Made by a program: the position numbers and the translations under genes. Below the pieces are notes generated by a model. It saw nothing but the letters and a program-made list of their open reading frames with translations, did no database searches and was not told the DNA's origin. Positions 49,742 through 58,716 of a stretch of 63,275 bases of DNA are shown piece by piece. Source of the stretch: Pseudomonas sp. RIT-562 (GTDB taxonomy: Bacteria > Pseudomonadota > Gammaproteobacteria > Pseudomonadales > Pseudomonadaceae); contig NZ_JAPJIV010000031.1 of the NCBI RefSeq assembly GCF_026241895.1, positions 1 to 63,275 on the forward strand, written 5' to 3'. Positions within the stretch are counted from its first letter, which is position 1. Every line of letters starts with the position of its first letter.

Positions 49742-50641
49742 TCACTGTGCGCTACGCGCCTTGGCAACCCGCGATCCGGTAGGCCGGCCCAACACGTCAC
49801 AGATCTGCTGGCCGGCCAGGATCAAGGCGTCCAAGTCAATGCCGGTAGTGATGCCCAGGCCATTGAGCAGGTACACCACGTCTTCGGTGGCCACGTTACC
49901 GCTGGCACCTTTGGCGTAGGGGCAGCCGCCGAGGCCGGCGATGGAGCTGTCGAAGGTCGAGATGCCTTCCAGCAAGCTGGCGTAGATATTGGCCATGGCC
50001 TGGCCGTAGGTGTCGTGGAAATGCCCGGCGAGTTTTTCCCGGGGGACATCGGCCGCAACCACGTCGAACATCCTGCGGGTGGCGCCTGCGGTGCCGGTGC
50101 CGATGGTGTCGCCCAGCGAGACCTCGTAGCAGCCCATCGCGTACAGCTCGCGAGCGACCCGTGCGACCTGCTCCGGGGCCACATCACCTTCATAGGGGCA
50201 ACCCAGCACACAAGAGACGTACCCGCGCACAGTCACCCCGTGTTGCCGGGCTGCGTCCATGATCGGGACAAAGCGCTCCAGGCTTTCGCTGATCGAGCAA
50301 TTGATGTTGCGTTGGGAGAACGCTTCCGAGGCGGCGGCGAACACCGCGATTTCCTTGACTCCGGCGGCAATGGCGTCCTCGAACCCGCGCAGGTTGGGAG
50401 CGAGTGCGCCGTAGGTGACGCCTGGTTTGCGCTGGATTTGCGCGAAGACTTCTGCCGAGCCGGCCATCTGCGGCACCCATTTGGGCGAAACAAAACTGCC
50501 AACTTCGATGTAACCAAGACCGGCGGCGCTCAGTGCGTCTACCAGTTGTACCTTGTCGGCGACGCTGATGGGCTGCGCTTCATTTTGCAAACCGTCGCGA
50601 GGGCCGACTTCGACCAGTCGCACGTGGGAGGGTAGGGACAT
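49742..50641 (-). CDS. mvaB: Hydroxymethylglutaryl-CoA lyase
   Basis: A 299-residue HMGL-type TIM barrel. RLVEVGPRDGLQNEAQPI near residue 9 is the metal/substrate signature, GLGGCPYAKGASGNVATED near residue 233 carries the catalytic Cys, and GHFHDTYGQAMANIYASL near residue 202 supplies metal-binding His residues. It splits HMG-CoA into acetyl-CoA and acetoacetate, the last step of the leucine route begun by LiuABCD. Confidence 0.95.
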   Translation of the reverse strand: MSLPSHVRLVEVGPRDGLQNEAQPISVADKVQLVDALSAAGLGYIEVGSFVSPKWVPQMAGSAEVFAQIQRKPGVTYGALAPNLRGFEDAIAAGVKEIAVFAAASEAFSQRNINCSISESLERFVPIMDAARQHGVTVRGYVSCVLGCPYEGDVAPEQVARVARELYAMGCYEVSLGDTIGTGTAGATRRMFDVVAADVPREKLAGHFHDTYGQAMANIYASLLEGISTFDSSIAGLGGCPYAKGASGNVATEDVVYLLNGLGITTGIDLDALILAGQQICDVLGRPTGSRVAKARSAQ

Positions 50642-50678
50642 GGGAATCGACCTGGTTTATCTGAATGTTTATAAAACT

Positions 50679-50771
50679 CTGTGGGAGCAAAGCTTGCTCG
50701 CGATGGCGGCCTATCAGTCGACACCAAGGTTGAAGTCATGCCCTCATCGCGAGCAAGCTTTGCTCCCACAG
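50679..50771. repeat. REP-type inverted repeat
   Basis: CTGTGGGAGCAAAGCTTGCTCGCGATG and its near-complement lie between mvaB and liuR; the gap contains nothing else. Confidence 0.88.
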
Positions 50772-50785
50772 TGTTGTTCGGTGAA

Positions 50786-51187
50786 TTACAGAACTGCTTG
50801 CTGGCTCTTGATCGTTTCTTCCAGCGCCTGGGTGCAGCGCTCCTGCGCCGTGTCCAGTTCCAGCTTCATCTGTTCGATGTCGAGCATCTGCTGTTCCAGC
50901 TGATCACGCCGTTCGGCGATTTTGTTCAACATGGTCTGCAACTGTTTCTGGTTGCCACCGGCAGGGTCGTAGAGCTCGATCAGCTCACGGCATTCGGCCA
51001 ATGAAAAGCCGATGCGCTTGCCACGCAGGATCAGTTTCAGGCTGACCTTGTCCCGGGGTGAATAGATGCGTTCCTGGCCCCGTCGCTCCGGGCTGAGCAA
51101 GCCTTGCTCCTCGTAGAAGCGGATCGCCCGGGTGGTGATGTCCAGCTCGCGGGCGAGGTCGGAGATGCTGTAGGTCAGGCTGCTCAT
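50786..51187 (-). CDS. liuR: MerR-family regulator of the liu genes
   Basis: A 133-residue MerR protein. The helix-turn-helix ISDLARELDITTRAIRFYEEQG is at residues 8-29, followed by SPRDKVSLKLILRGKRIGFS. The C-terminal coiled coil (ERRDQLEQQMLDIEQMKLEL) mediates dimerisation. No metal-binding Cys are seen, which fits a CoA-ester sensor. It would act on the palindromes before liuA and before its own gene. Confidence 0.92.
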   Translation of the reverse strand: MSSLTYSISDLARELDITTRAIRFYEEQGLLSPERRGQERIYSPRDKVSLKLILRGKRIGFSLAECRELIELYDPAGGNQKQLQTMLNKIAERRDQLEQQMLDIEQMKLELDTAQERCTQALEETIKSQQAVL

Positions 51188-51230
51188 GGGCGCGCTCGAA
51201 AATGGGTTATGGCGCTAAGCTAATGTCAGG

Positions 51231-51246
51231 TTGACGTTTACGTCAA
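51231..51246. promoter_or_regulatory. LiuR operator at the liuR promoter
   Basis: TTGACG-TTTA-CGTCAA, a perfect palindrome 44 bases upstream of liuR; it also overlaps the 3' end of the next LysR gene. Resembles the two liuA operators. Confidence 0.75.
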
Positions 51247-52182
51247 GGGGGCCTGCGCCTTATCCAGCTTCTTCTCATGCGCTGTCACCTGCTGGCACAA
51301 CTCGATCATCTGCTCGCGCATCCAGCGGTTGGCCGGGTCCTGGTCAGTGCTCTCATGCCAATACAGGTGAGTCTCCACCGGCGGCACATCGTTGACCGGC
51401 AAACTGAAGGCGTGCAGATCGTTGCGGCGGGCGAAGCGCTCCGGCACGGTCATGACCATGTCAGTCTGCTGCAGCACTTGCGAAGCCATCAGGTAATGCT
51501 GGGAGCGCAAGGCGATCTTGCGCTGGATGCCCATTTTTCCCAGCGCCAGGTCCACATGCCCCAGGCCGCTGCGGCGGCTGGAAATATGGATGTGGGTCAG
51601 GGACAGGTAGTCGTCGAGGCTGAATTTTTCCTTGTTCGCCAGCGGATGCCCCTTGCGCATGGCGCACACGTAGCGGTCCTCCATCAGCTTTACATGGCGT
51701 ACCTGAGGGTCGGTATTGAGCGGTGCATCGACTGCGAAATCGAGACGCCCGGCCGCCAGCTCCTTGGTGGTCTCGCGACGTTTGGACAGGAAGCTCTCGA
51801 TGATCACGGTCGGCGCCAGACGGCGCAGGCGCTGGAACAGCGGGGGCAGAATCACCGCCTCGGTGAGGTCGGTCATGCTGATGCGATAGGTCTTGACCGC
51901 CTGCAGCGGGTTGAAAATGCGGCTCTCCTGCACCGAAACACGTAGCAGCGACAGCGCATTGCGCACCGGGCCGATGATGTTCTGCGCCATGGGAGTCGGC
52001 ACCATGCCCTGGGCGGTGCGCACGAACAACGGATCGTTGAATGTCTCGCGCAGGCGGGCCAGGGCATTCGACACCGCCGGTTGGGTGATGCCGACGATCT
52101 GCCCGGCGCGGGTCAGGTTGGCTTCGGTGTAGATCGCGTCAAAGACGATGAAAAGGTTGAGGTCGACCTTGCTCAGATTCAT
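51238..52182 (-). CDS. LysR-family regulator
   Basis: A 314-residue LysR protein. The helix-turn-helix is AIYTEANLTRAGQIVGITQP near residue 16, then FNDPLFVRTAQGMVPTPMA, the form seen in NodD/LinR-type members. It is divergent from the acyl-CoA dehydrogenase gene at 52358 with 175 bases between, so that gene is the probable target. The effector is unknown. Confidence 0.88.
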   Translation of the reverse strand: MNLSKVDLNLFIVFDAIYTEANLTRAGQIVGITQPAVSNALARLRETFNDPLFVRTAQGMVPTPMAQNIIGPVRNALSLLRVSVQESRIFNPLQAVKTYRISMTDLTEAVILPPLFQRLRRLAPTVIIESFLSKRRETTKELAAGRLDFAVDAPLNTDPQVRHVKLMEDRYVCAMRKGHPLANKEKFSLDDYLSLTHIHISSRRSGLGHVDLALGKMGIQRKIALRSQHYLMASQVLQQTDMVMTVPERFARRNDLHAFSLPVNDVPPVETHLYWHESTDQDPANRWMREQMIELCQQVTAHEKKLDKAQAPLT

Positions 52183-52357
52183 GGCGCTGCACTCTTATTG
52201 TGTGGGCTCGGTGGCCTTGACGATCAGTGGATCATATATCGGTGATGAATGTTAATACACGCCGAGAATAGGCTAGGTAAATTTTCGTCACTGTTCTAGC
52301 ATCAAATTCATGACCTGAACAACTCATTGAAACCCTCGCTAAAAGGTAGAGCTGCCC

Positions 52358-53587
52358 ATGGATTTCGCTTATTCGCCCAAGGTGCAAGAACTGCGTGAGC
52401 GCGTGACCGCGTTCATGGACACCTACGTTTATCCCGCCGAAGCCGTGTTCGAGCGTCAGGTCGCCGAAGGCGATCGCTGGCAGCCGACCGCGATAATGGA
52501 AGAACTCAAACTCAAGGCCAAGGCAGAGGGCTTGTGGAATTTGTTTCTGCCTGAGTCCGAGCTCGGCGCCGGCCTGACCAACCTGGAATACGCGCCGCTG
52601 GCGGAAATCATGGGCCGCTCGCTGCTGGGGCCGGAGCCGTTCAACTGCTCGGCGCCCGATACCGGCAACATGGAAGTACTGGTGCGCTATGCCAACGAAG
52701 AGCAGAAGCAGCGCTGGCTTGAGCCGCTGTTGCGCGGCGAAATTCGTTCGGCGTTCGCCATGACCGAGCCGGACGTGGCGTCCTCCGACGCGACCAACAT
52801 GGCCGCCCGCGCCGTACGTGACGGTGACCAGTGGGTAATCAATGGCAAAAAGTGGTGGACCTCCGGCGCCTGTGATCCACGCTGCAAGATTCTGATCTTC
52901 ATGGGCTTGAGCAATCCCGATGCACCGCGGCATGCCCAGCACTCAATGATCCTGGTGCCAGTCGACACCCCAGGGGTGAAGATCGTGCGCCCGCTGCCGG
53001 TATTCGGTTACGACGATGCGCCGCACGGTCACGCCGAAGTGCTGTTTGAAGATGTCCGGGTGCCGTTTGAAAACGTCCTGCTGGGCGAGGGCCGCGGTTT
53101 TGAAATCGCCCAGGGTCGCCTTGGCCCGGGCCGAATTCACCACTGCATGCGCTCAATCGGCATGGCTGAGCGCGCGCTCGAATTGATGTGCAAGCGTGCC
53201 GTCAGTCGTACTGCGTTCGGCAAACCACTGGCGCGGCTGGGCGGCAACATCGACAAGATCGCCGACTCGCGGATGGAAATCGACATGGCGCGGCTGCTGA
53301 CCTTGAAAGCGGCGTACATGATGGACACGGTCGGTAACAAGGTGGCCAAGAGCGAGATCGCGCAGATCAAGGTCGTGGCACCCAACGTCGCCCTGCGGGT
53401 GATCGACCGCGCCATTCAGATCCACGGTGGTGCCGGGGTTTCCAACGATTTTCCGCTGGCGTACATGTATGCGATGCAACGCACCTTGCGCCTGGCCGAT
53501 GGCCCGGACGAAGTGCACCGTGCGGCCATTGGCAAGTTTGAAATCGGCAAGTATGTGCCGAAGGAAATGATGCGCAGCGGTCAATAA
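52358..53587 (+). CDS. Acyl-CoA dehydrogenase (ACAD10/11-like)
   Basis: A 409-residue dehydrogenase. AMTEPDVASSDATNMAARAV near residue 131, GKKWWTSGACDPRCKILIFMG, LGPGRIHHCMRSIGMAERAL near residue 258 and IQIHGGAGVSNDFPLAYMY near residue 353 define the ACAD10/11-type branch. It is commonly found beside liu genes in Pseudomonas and acts on an unknown acyl-CoA. Transcribed alone, followed by a REP. Confidence 0.9.
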   Translation: MDFAYSPKVQELRERVTAFMDTYVYPAEAVFERQVAEGDRWQPTAIMEELKLKAKAEGLWNLFLPESELGAGLTNLEYAPLAEIMGRSLLGPEPFNCSAPDTGNMEVLVRYANEEQKQRWLEPLLRGEIRSAFAMTEPDVASSDATNMAARAVRDGDQWVINGKKWWTSGACDPRCKILIFMGLSNPDAPRHAQHSMILVPVDTPGVKIVRPLPVFGYDDAPHGHAEVLFEDVRVPFENVLLGEGRGFEIAQGRLGPGRIHHCMRSIGMAERALELMCKRAVSRTAFGKPLARLGGNIDKIADSRMEIDMARLLTLKAAYMMDTVGNKVAKSEIAQIKVVAPNVALRVIDRAIQIHGGAGVSNDFPLAYMYAMQRTLRLADGPDEVHRAAIGKFEIGKYVPKEMMRSGQ

Positions 53588-53588
53588 A

Positions 53589-53682
53589 CTGTAGGAGCGA
53601 GCTTGCTCGCGATGACGGATTAACATTCAAAAAATGATTTTGACTGTTCAACCGTCATCGCGAGCAGGCTCGCTCCTACAGG
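53589..53682. repeat. REP-type inverted repeat
   Basis: CTGTAGGAGCGAGCTTGCTCGCGATGACGG pairs with CCGTCATCGCGAGCAGGCTCGCTCCTACAG across a centre of about 34 bases, between convergent genes. Confidence 0.9.
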
Positions 53683-53693
53683 TTCGCAGTCCA

Positions 53694-54500
53694 TCATTTG
53701 ATCGTCGGAAGACTGTAAAACGCCCGTGCACACGCGGTGCTGTGCGCTGCCAGATCCTCTTCGCTTTCCCCGCGATGCAACGCCACCTCGCGCAATACCT
53801 CAGTCAGGTACGCCGGTTCGTTGCGACCATTCTTCGGCTTGGGCCGCAAACTGCGCGGCAACAGGTACGGCGCATCGCTCTCCAGCATCAATCGCCCGCG
53901 CTTGATCTCTTTGACCAAGGGATGCAAATGCGTCCCCCGGCGCTCGTCACAGATCCATCCGGTAATACCGATGTGCAAGTCCAGGTCGAGATAGCTGAAC
54001 AAAGCCTTTTTTTCGCCCGTAAAACAGTGCACTACCGCAGCTGGCAGTTGATCTCGATAGTCGCGCAGGATATCCAGCAGGCGCTGGCTGGCATCGCGCT
54101 CGTGCAGGAACACCGGCAGTTGCAGTTCCACCGCCATCGCCAGATGTGCCTCAAGCACCTTCTCCTGCTGGGGGCGCGGCGAGAAGTCTCGATTGAAATC
54201 CAGCCCGCATTCTCCCACGGCCACCACGTTGGGTTCCTTGAGCAAACTGCGCAGGCGTCGGTCGCTGTCGGCGTTCCAGTCACTGGCCGAATGCGGGTGA
54301 ATGCCGGCGGTGGCAAACAGTCGCTGAGTGCTTTCGTCCAGTTGCCGGCACAGCTCCAGGGCTTGTTCGCTGCCTTCGACACTGGTGCCGGTGAGCACCA
54401 GTTGGCACACGCCAGCGGCGTATGCGCGGTCGAGTACCGCCTGGTGTTTGTCGGCAAAACTGGGGTTGGTCAGGTTGACGCCGATATCGATGAGTTGCAT
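53694..54500 (-). CDS. TatD-family metal-dependent hydrolase
   Basis: A 268-residue TIM-barrel hydrolase starting MQLIDIGVNLTNPSF; GAGGT is six bases upstream of 54500, so the longer reading is rejected. VAVGECGLDFNRDFSPRPQQ near residue 87, VFLHERDASQRL near residue 127, AAVVHCFTG near residue 153, and LMLESDAPYLLPR near residue 200 are the TatD blocks. The family are 3'-5' DNA/RNA exonucleases. It differs from the usual start (VD.H.H) by having DIGVNLT, as in the YjjV/TatD subgroup. Confidence 0.9.
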   Translation of the reverse strand: MQLIDIGVNLTNPSFADKHQAVLDRAYAAGVCQLVLTGTSVEGSEQALELCRQLDESTQRLFATAGIHPHSASDWNADSDRRLRSLLKEPNVVAVGECGLDFNRDFSPRPQQEKVLEAHLAMAVELQLPVFLHERDASQRLLDILRDYRDQLPAAVVHCFTGEKKALFSYLDLDLHIGITGWICDERRGTHLHPLVKEIKRGRLMLESDAPYLLPRSLRPKPKNGRNEPAYLTEVLREVALHRGESEEDLAAHSTACARAFYSLPTIK

Positions 54501-54721
54501 GGTGCTACCTCGGACCAAAGGCCGGAAAGCATATCAGAGCTGCAGATTTATAAGAAAAGCCAAGAACTACAAACAGTTATAGCTGTCTCTTGATGCCGCG
54601 AGGCAGGTCATGCTGGGCAAGCGACCCGCGTGATGCCGCTCACTCGCACTTTGTTGCGCTGTTTCTGACGTTCGATTTCGCTCAATCCTTGAAATCGGCC
54701 AGTATTCTTTCCGGAGAGTGG

Positions 54722-56143
54722 ATGACACGTCCCTCGGTGTTGCTACTGCTGTGTTTGTCGATGTTACTGCCGATGCCGGCGGTTGCGCGTCTGGCCGGCC
54801 CACTGCAAGCCGTGCCTGCGGCCAAGGTTCGCGACCTGGTGGAAATTCGCAGCAGCCGGGTGTTGCGGGTACTGGTCAACCAGAGTCGCAACAGCTCCGG
54901 GGAGGTCCAGGGCCAGGCCATTGGCGTCGAGTACCATCGCCTGCGGGCCTTTGAGCAATACCTCAACGGTCACGCCCGAGACGGTCAGGAAATCACCCTG
55001 AAGATAATCCCCAAGGGCAAGGATCAACTCATCGGCGCCTTGCAGCGCGGTGAGGGTGACCTGGTAGCGCCGGGTGAATTACTCGACCTGCAGGCCGGTC
55101 ATGCCGTCAGCAGCAGTGCACCGATTGCCAGCAATATTCCGTTGGTCCTGGTTGGAATCAAGGGCGAGCGGCGCTATACCCGCCTTGAGCAACTGTCCGG
55201 CAAAACCCTGGCCTTGCCCACCGGCAGTGCCGCCGGGGACGCGGTCAGCCAGATCAACCAGAAACTGGCACTGCATAAATTGCCACCGGTGAACGTCGAA
55301 TGGGTCGACCCCAGCCTTGCGGTCGAAGACGTGCTGGAAATGGTCCAGGGCGGCATCTTCCACCTGACCATCGTCGAACAGCCGATCGCCGAGCGCTGGG
55401 GCAAGATCCTGCCCAAGTTGCGACTCGACCGCCAGGTACTGATCAGCGAGCCGGGAGAAGAGTTCTGGTTCGTACGGCGCGACGCTGCAATGTTGCGAGC
55501 AAGCATCGACCGCTTTCTGCTCACCTACAAAAAGCCCTCCGATCAGGATGTGGCGTTCCTGCGCATCTATCGACGCCTGTATCAAGTGCATTACCCCTTG
55601 GCGAAGGCCAATCGGCAGCGTCTGGAAAAGCTGCGCCCGGTGCTGCAGAAACATGCGGCGGCCCAGGGCATGGACTGGCTGAATCTGGCGGCGCTGGCGT
55701 TCAAGGAATCGGGCCTGCAACCCAATGCCCGTAGCGGCTCGGGGCCCACCGGGTTGATGCAGATCACCCCGTCGGCGGCGCAACGGGTAGGGGTGAATAA
55801 CATTCAGGAACTGGACGCCAATGTGCAGGCCGGGGCCAAGTACCTGGCGATGATTCGCCGCAAGTTCTTTGCCAGCCCCAAGCTCAACGAACGTGAGCGC
55901 ATGGCGTTCGTGCTGGCGGCGTACAACATCGGACCCGAGCGAGTTCAGGGCATGCGCGCCGAGGCGCGACGTCGAGGGCTGAATCCCAATCAATGGTTTT
56001 TCCAGGTCGAGCGCATTGCCATGGAGCAGGTCGGAATGGGGCCGGTCAGCTATGTTAATAGCGTGAACAAGTATTACCTGGCATTTGATCGGGAGCGGGA
56101 GTCGTTGGAGCCAGCAGGGCAAAAAGTTGCCACTCGCAAATGA
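54722..56143 (+). CDS. MltF-like lytic transglycosylase with solute-binding domain
   Basis: A 473-residue exported protein. The signal peptide is residues 1-22 (SVLLLLCLSMLLPMPAVA). A type-3 solute-binding domain follows (about 40-270; RVLRVLVNQSRNSS, ALPTGSAAGDAVSQIN). The C-terminal SLT domain has the catalytic Glu329 in ALAFKESGLQPNARSG, GPTGLMQITPSAAQRVG and VLAAYNIGPERVQGM. This layout is that of MltF. It cleaves peptidoglycan; the binding domain regulates activity. ATG 54722 is preceded by GGAG. Codon and context look native. It could be a paralogue of the main mltF. Confidence 0.88.
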   Translation: MTRPSVLLLLCLSMLLPMPAVARLAGPLQAVPAAKVRDLVEIRSSRVLRVLVNQSRNSSGEVQGQAIGVEYHRLRAFEQYLNGHARDGQEITLKIIPKGKDQLIGALQRGEGDLVAPGELLDLQAGHAVSSSAPIASNIPLVLVGIKGERRYTRLEQLSGKTLALPTGSAAGDAVSQINQKLALHKLPPVNVEWVDPSLAVEDVLEMVQGGIFHLTIVEQPIAERWGKILPKLRLDRQVLISEPGEEFWFVRRDAAMLRASIDRFLLTYKKPSDQDVAFLRIYRRLYQVHYPLAKANRQRLEKLRPVLQKHAAAQGMDWLNLAALAFKESGLQPNARSGSGPTGLMQITPSAAQRVGVNNIQELDANVQAGAKYLAMIRRKFFASPKLNERERMAFVLAAYNIGPERVQGMRAEARRRGLNPNQWFFQVERIAMEQVGMGPVSYVNSVNKYYLAFDRERESLEPAGQKVATRK

Positions 56144-56249
56144 TCGACTAAACTGATTGTTATGGTGGGATAATTGCGCTTTTAACATAAAAATAACCGA
56201 TTAATATAGCGGCCAACCAAACACTCAAACCAAGAATGGATGACACAGC

Positions 56250-56684
56250 ATGAGCTCACTGATCAACAAGGTTCTGTTTACCCGCGCCGGCTACGGCTTG
56301 ACTGTCCTGCGAATCTTCGTCGGCATCATCTTCGCCGCTCACGGCGCGCAGAAGCTTTTTGGCGCATTTGGCGGTTACGGTTTGGCCGGCACTGCGCAGT
56401 ACATGGAAAGCCTGGGCCTGACGCCAGGTTATGTGATGGCGACCCTGGCCGGTGGCACCGAGTTTTTCGGCGGCCTGGCATTGATTATCGGCCTGCTGGC
56501 GCGCCCGGCAGCATTGGGCCTGACGTTTCTGTCGCTGGTCGCCATCTTCAGCGTGCACATCAGCAATGGTTTGTTCATGGCCAACAACGGTTATGAATTT
56601 GCCCTGGCCCTGCTCGGCGGCTCTATCGCGGTGTTGATCGAAGGTGCCGGCAAGCTCTCGGCAGATCGCGCAATCGCCGGTTAA
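56250..56684 (+). CDS. DoxX-family membrane protein
   Basis: A 144-residue protein with four hydrophobic helices. GYGLTVLRIFVGIIFAAHGAQ near residue 14 and GGTEFFGGLALIIGLLARPA near residue 68 are DoxX signatures. The function of these small membrane proteins is poorly defined; some work with thioredoxin-like partners in redox stress. Monocistronic, with a terminator downstream. Confidence 0.87.
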   Translation: MSSLINKVLFTRAGYGLTVLRIFVGIIFAAHGAQKLFGAFGGYGLAGTAQYMESLGLTPGYVMATLAGGTEFFGGLALIIGLLARPAALGLTFLSLVAIFSVHISNGLFMANNGYEFALALLGGSIAVLIEGAGKLSADRAIAG

Positions 56685-56704
56685 TCGCTCTGGCTCAACG
56701 AAAA

Positions 56705-56728
56705 GGCCCGCATCACGCGGGCCTTTTT
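56705..56728 (+). terminator. Terminator downstream of doxX-type gene
   Basis: GGCCCGC-ATCAC-GCGGGCC followed by TTTTTTG on the plus strand, 20 bases after the stop. Confidence 0.9.
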
Positions 56729-56815
56729 TGTTGCTCGCGATTCTTGACACTGCCGTGTCGGCTTCTCTAGGATGCTGCTCATGCGCCGATTTAAACAGCT
56801 ACTTGCGGGGCGCCG

Positions 56816-56858
56816 GGTGACTCGATCAGTCACCGATAGAAGCTTGGAAACAGGCTTC
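56816..56858 (+). other. Two hairpins in the leader of the next small gene
   Basis: GGTGACT-CGATC-AGTCACC (56816-56834) and GAAGC...GCTTC (56839-56858) lie in the 249-base gap before 56934. No T-tract follows. They may belong to a structured leader; no known riboswitch class was recognised. Confidence 0.45.
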
Positions 56859-56933
56859 GAAATTCCGCTAAAGCGCTGGTTCGGTGTTGCCTCTCACCTG
56901 CCATGCAGACCTTTGAGGCAGAGACACGACACA

Positions 56934-57242
56934 ATGAATGCACTAAGCCCCGTTGTACGCCCTGCGCCGATCACGGCACACCTCACCCAGCGCAATCCAA
57001 AAATCCTGCTTGGCGGCAAACATCAGCCGACGCTCCTGCGTTATCTCGATGGCTGGCCCCGCCGCACGGGTGGTCCTGCTGCATTCCTGATTCAGTTTGT
57101 CGAAGACGGTGAGTCCCTGGCACGTTTCGCCAGCGACAGCTTTGACCTGGCGGTGATTCAGTCGCCGAGCCTTGAAGATGCAGCCCGGGTCATTGGGCAA
57201 TTGACCCGGGTGGCCCGCCAGGGATTGATTACCCGGCGCTGA
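56934..57242 (+). CDS. Small conserved-looking protein, unknown
   Basis: A 102-residue product starting MNALSPVVRPAPITAHLTQR. The C-terminal half (FASDSFDLAVIQSPSLEDAARV, then TRVARQGLITRR) recalls the end of a SAM-dependent methyltransferase Rossmann fold, but the glycine-rich SAM motif is absent. It may be a truncated relative. The frame stays open upstream to 56772; ATG 56934 is preferred because the hairpins and lower coding character lie upstream, but no strong ribosome site is seen. It ends seven bases from the convergent GNAT gene. Confidence 0.6.
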   Translation: MNALSPVVRPAPITAHLTQRNPKILLGGKHQPTLLRYLDGWPRRTGGPAAFLIQFVEDGESLARFASDSFDLAVIQSPSLEDAARVIGQLTRVARQGLITRR

Positions 57243-57249
57243 AAACCGA

Positions 57250-57915
57250 TCACACAAGCGTCTTAAGGGCCAGCTCGAAGGGATCACAGCCGCTGCTGGC
57301 AAAGCTTTGATAGCGGCCGAACAGGCGGAAAAGGTAGATCGAGCCGACGTTCACATAGCCCAGGCGGTAAATGGACTTCAACGAATCGAAATTGCTCGAC
57401 TCGACATAGGAGACCAAACCCTTGTAGCCCTTTTCCAGGTAGTGCTTGAGTGCGAGATTCATGCCGATGGCGTGCAGCCGCTGGCCGCGGTAGTCGTGAT
57501 GGGTGAAACCCTTGTACATGTACACGAAGGACGGATTGAAGTGCAGGAACAGTTCCGGCGGATCGATATGGGTCGGTTGTTGCGAGTACCAGCCGTAGGA
57601 GGCCAGCACCCCACCATCAAAGATGCCAAAGCACTGGTCACCCTTGGCCAGGGACTCTTCGATGAAGCTCTCCGGCATCTCGTTCCCGGGATCGCGAGAG
57701 TAGTGGCGTAACATCTGTTCGCTGAGGAACATTGGCTTGAAGTGCGAGGGATAGTCGAGAAATTTGTCTTCGACTTTCTGCAGCGTCACCCCACGCAGAA
57801 TTTTGAACAGCATGAAGTTGTTGACCGCCTTCAACATCATCTGGTGGACGGAATTGGCTATTCCTTTCTGGCGGATTTTCGTCTGGCCCTTCTGTAGCAA
57901 CTCCTGCACGATCAT
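57250..57915 (-). CDS. GNAT-type acetyltransferase-like protein
   Basis: A 221-residue protein starting MIVQELLQKGQTK; GGGAGG lies six bases before 57915, so the start at 58011 is rejected. The acetyl-CoA loop is seen as HHDYRGQRLHAIGMNLALKH near residue 135, followed by YVESSNFDSLKSIYRLGYVNVG, typical of GNAT enzymes. The N-terminal 60 residues are not recognised. The substrate is unknown. Confidence 0.72.
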   Translation of the reverse strand: MIVQELLQKGQTKIRQKGIANSVHQMMLKAVNNFMLFKILRGVTLQKVEDKFLDYPSHFKPMFLSEQMLRHYSRDPGNEMPESFIEESLAKGDQCFGIFDGGVLASYGWYSQQPTHIDPPELFLHFNPSFVYMYKGFTHHDYRGQRLHAIGMNLALKHYLEKGYKGLVSYVESSNFDSLKSIYRLGYVNVGSIYLFRLFGRYQSFASSGCDPFELALKTLV

Positions 57916-58199
57916 TGCGCCCTCCCACAAAATATCCGGGTAGTGAAAAAAAGGGGGATTTGCATGACAACCAAATGCCAATTTATTGGCCTTGTAACAA
58001 GATGTTAGCAAGTTAATTTCGCTTTGCTCGGAAAAGCGTCATAAAACTATCGCTGCTCGTCGATGGACCCATAGAATCATTTGAGTTTTCGTGGCTATGT
58101 ATCTGAGTAGCCTGCTAATCATTTCCGGCGCCGCTGGCGCAGGTCGGGAAAATTTTTTTTCAGTGCTGCCATTTACGACGCGCCCCAGGAGGCACCGAC

Positions 58200-58694
58200 T
58201 TGAGTACCAACATCATCACAAAGGAAGGTCATGACGCCCTGAAACAGGAGCTCGATTACCTCTGGCGGGAGAAGCGTCCGGACACGACACGTAAAGTCAC
58301 CTGGGCAGCTTCGCTGGGCGATCGCAGCGAGAATGCCGATTACCAGTACAACAAAAAGCTGCTGCGCGAAATTGACCGCAGGGTCCGTTATCTGCGCAAG
58401 CGCCTGGAGGACGTGCGGGTGGTCGAGTACTCGCCGGAACAGGAGGGCAGGGTGTATTTCGGTGCCTGGGTCGAGATTGAAAACGAAGCCGGGGAGGTGA
58501 AGAAATTCCGTGTGGTGGGCTATGACGAAATCTATGGGCGAAACGATTACATCTCGATCGATTCACCGATGGCGCGTGCGCTGCTGAAGAAGGAAGTGGG
58601 TGACGAGGCGGTGGTGCAGACCCCGGGGGGCGAAGTGTTGTGGTGGATCAACTCTATTGACTACGGACAAACGCCCAGCGATCACCCTGGGTAG
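58200..58694 (+). CDS. greB: Transcription elongation factor GreB
   Basis: A 164-residue Gre factor starting with TTG at 58200; AGGAGG is eight bases upstream and no ATG or GTG fits the family N-terminus STNIITKEGHDAL. The coiled-coil tip ASLGDRSENADYQYNKKLLR near residue 40 contains the acidic residues that enter the RNA polymerase channel; GEEVLWW-like C-terminus is seen as GGEVLWWINSI. It rescues backtracked polymerase by RNA cleavage. GreB rather than GreA is supported by RYLRKRLEDVRVVEY. Confidence 0.94.
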   Translation: MSTNIITKEGHDALKQELDYLWREKRPDTTRKVTWAASLGDRSENADYQYNKKLLREIDRRVRYLRKRLEDVRVVEYSPEQEGRVYFGAWVEIENEAGEVKKFRVVGYDEIYGRNDYISIDSPMARALLKKEVGDEAVVQTPGGEVLWWINSIDYGQTPSDHPG

Positions 58695-58716
58695 GGTGAT
58701 CGCTCAAGCGCGTTGA

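Noticed and set aside
49256..49782. Three small plus-strand ORFs (77, 63 and 62 residues) with hydrophobic stretches
   Set aside because: They lie antisense to, or at the promoter of, the crcY RNA; the T-rich strand of the CA motifs produces Leu/Phe-rich chance readings, and no ribosome sites fit.
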